This document shows, piece by piece, positions 14,755 through 15,168 of a stretch of 15,168 nucleotides of DNA. The number at the start of each line of letters is the position of its first letter. The first letter of the stretch is position 1. The stretch comes from Rubrivivax sp. (GTDB lineage: Bacteria > Pseudomonadota > Gammaproteobacteria > Burkholderiales > Burkholderiaceae_C). Position numbers and translations under genes: made by a program. Where the stretch lies: NCBI GenBank assembly GCA_030693565.1, contig JAUYAJ010000166.1, forward strand, positions 1 through 15,168, in the 5' to 3' direction. Under the pieces are notes generated by a model. The model did no database searches. It saw only the letters and a program-made list of their open reading frames with translations, and had not been told where the DNA came from.

Positions 14755-14949
14755 ATGACGACGAACACCCCCCAAGCCTTCATATGCGATGCGGTCCGCA
14801 CGCCCTTCGGTCGTTATGGCGGCGCACTGTCCAGCGTGCGCGCCGATGACCTCGGTGCACGCGGGCATCATCGCCCGCGTTGGCCCCGCCTCGTTCGGTT
14901 GACCGGTCCCGTCAGACCGGGTATTGCTGCACCGAGGGTTCCAGGGTGA
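14755..14949 (+). pseudogene. 3-oxoadipyl-CoA type thiolase, truncated after about 35 codons
   Basis: ATG 14755 begins 10 bp after the hydratase/dehydrogenase stop. Residues 8-35 (AFICDAVRTPFGRYGGALSS, then VRADDLGA) match the N-terminus of 3-oxoadipyl-CoA thiolases of the PaaJ/PcaF kind, which cleave to acetyl-CoA and succinyl-CoA. After residue 35 (base 14859) the match ends: the next residues (RGHHRPRWPRLVR...) are low-complexity arginine- and proline-rich, and the frame stops at 14949 inside the opposite-strand aldehyde dehydrogenase. The catalytic Cys and His, some 350 residues and two domains are missing, so it is inactive. The break point coincides with the start of a perfect hairpin. 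It could be a deletion or rearrangement scar, or an assembly joint. Another thiolase must serve this pathway if it works. Confidence 0.85.
14859..14880. terminator. 8-bp perfect hairpin at the thiolase break point
   Basis: ACGCGGGC (14859-14866) and GCCCGCGT (14873-14880) pair perfectly around ATCATC. It lies 32 bp past the aldehyde dehydrogenase stop on the minus strand, where it could end that transcript. A second stem (CCGGTC 14903-14908 with GACCGG 14915-14920) has the aldehyde dehydrogenase TGA in its loop. Neither has a U-tract, so the terminator label is tentative. Confidence 0.4.
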
Positions 14950-15168
14950 TCCACTTCAGCTCGGTAAATTCGTCGATCACCGCGCGTCCGTCGAAGCGAC
15001 CGTAGCCGCTGTCCTTCATACCTCCATACGGCGCCTGCGCCTCGTTCTGTACGGTGGCGCCGTTGACGTGCACCGAGCCGCAATCGACTTGCAGCGCGAC
15101 AGCCAGGGCACGCGTCACGTCGCGTCCGAAGACCCCTGCGGAGAGTCCGTAGGCGGTGTCGTTGGCCA
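14912..15168 (-). CDS. Aldehyde dehydrogenase, aromatic-aldehyde type (C-terminal part only)
   Basis: The minus-strand frame that enters from the right edge ends at TGA 14912-14914 and encodes the last 84 or so residues of an NAD(P)-dependent aldehyde dehydrogenase. Visible hallmarks are ANDTAYGLSAGVFGRD, then GSVHVNGATV, the PYGGMKDSGYGRF loop near the active site, and an EFTELKWITLE ending with a short QQYPV tail. This ending resembles vanillin, salicylaldehyde and benzaldehyde dehydrogenases. The catalytic Cys and Glu are outside the window. The gene converges on the truncated thiolase, so it belongs to a different transcription unit, but an aromatic role would fit an aromatic-degradation island. 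The family is firm, the substrate class tentative. Confidence 0.85.
   Translation of the reverse strand, partial: ANDTAYGLSAGVFGRDVTRALAVALQVDCGSVHVNGATVQNEAQAPYGGMKDSGYGRFDGRAVIDEFTELKWITLEPSVQQYPV

Overview
The window is a GC-rich stretch of catabolic DNA. It most likely comes from a beta-proteobacterium of the order Burkholderiales (Comamonadaceae, Alcaligenaceae or Burkholderiaceae type). The reasons are the G/C-ending codon use, an orphan Bug-type (TTT) periplasmic receptor, a CaiB-type CoA-transferase and acyl-CoA hydratase pair, and a TRAP transporter next to beta-oxidation genes. I see no rRNA, tRNA, CRISPR array or intact insertion sequence. The taxonomic call is inference from gene families, not a search result.

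Layout. Bases 1-331 are a scar region: an unidentified protein tail and the last 50 or so codons of a medium-chain (quinone oxidoreductase type) dehydrogenase that has lost its 5' part. Four minus-strand genes follow, transcribed leftwards from a divergent control region at about 4511-4760: an acyl-CoA hydratase of the mesaconyl-CoA hydratase/HTD2 type, a class III CoA-transferase (ATGA overlap with the hydratase), a Bug solute receptor, and an IclR regulator with a perfect 12-bp palindrome upstream. Rightwards from the same region run: a small VOC (glyoxalase/dioxygenase fold) protein; a TRAP receptor (DctP) and a fused DctQM permease; an atypical epimerase-like SDR; a classical SDR; an ABM-hemerythrin fusion protein; a small cupin; an acyl-CoA dehydrogenase; a fused enoyl-CoA hydratase/3-hydroxyacyl-CoA dehydrogenase; and the first 35 codons of a 3-oxoadipyl-CoA type thiolase. 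The thiolase stops abruptly against a GC-rich hairpin and the 3' end of a convergent aromatic-type aldehyde dehydrogenase that runs off the window.

How the genes may work together (inference). The TRAP system, and perhaps the Bug receptor with a permease elsewhere, would take up an organic acid. The CoA-transferase would activate it. The dehydrogenases, VOC, cupin and ABM-hemerythrin proteins would modify or oxidise it. The acyl-CoA dehydrogenase, FadB/FadJ-like protein and the lost thiolase would finish a beta-oxidation ending in acetyl-CoA plus succinyl-CoA, as in adipate or ring-cleavage pathways. The IclR protein is the only visible regulator. The most unusual item is the ABM-hemerythrin fusion. 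The clearest structural oddities are the two broken genes at the edges, the four-copy G-quadruplex-capable repeat before dctP and the perfect palindrome before iclR.
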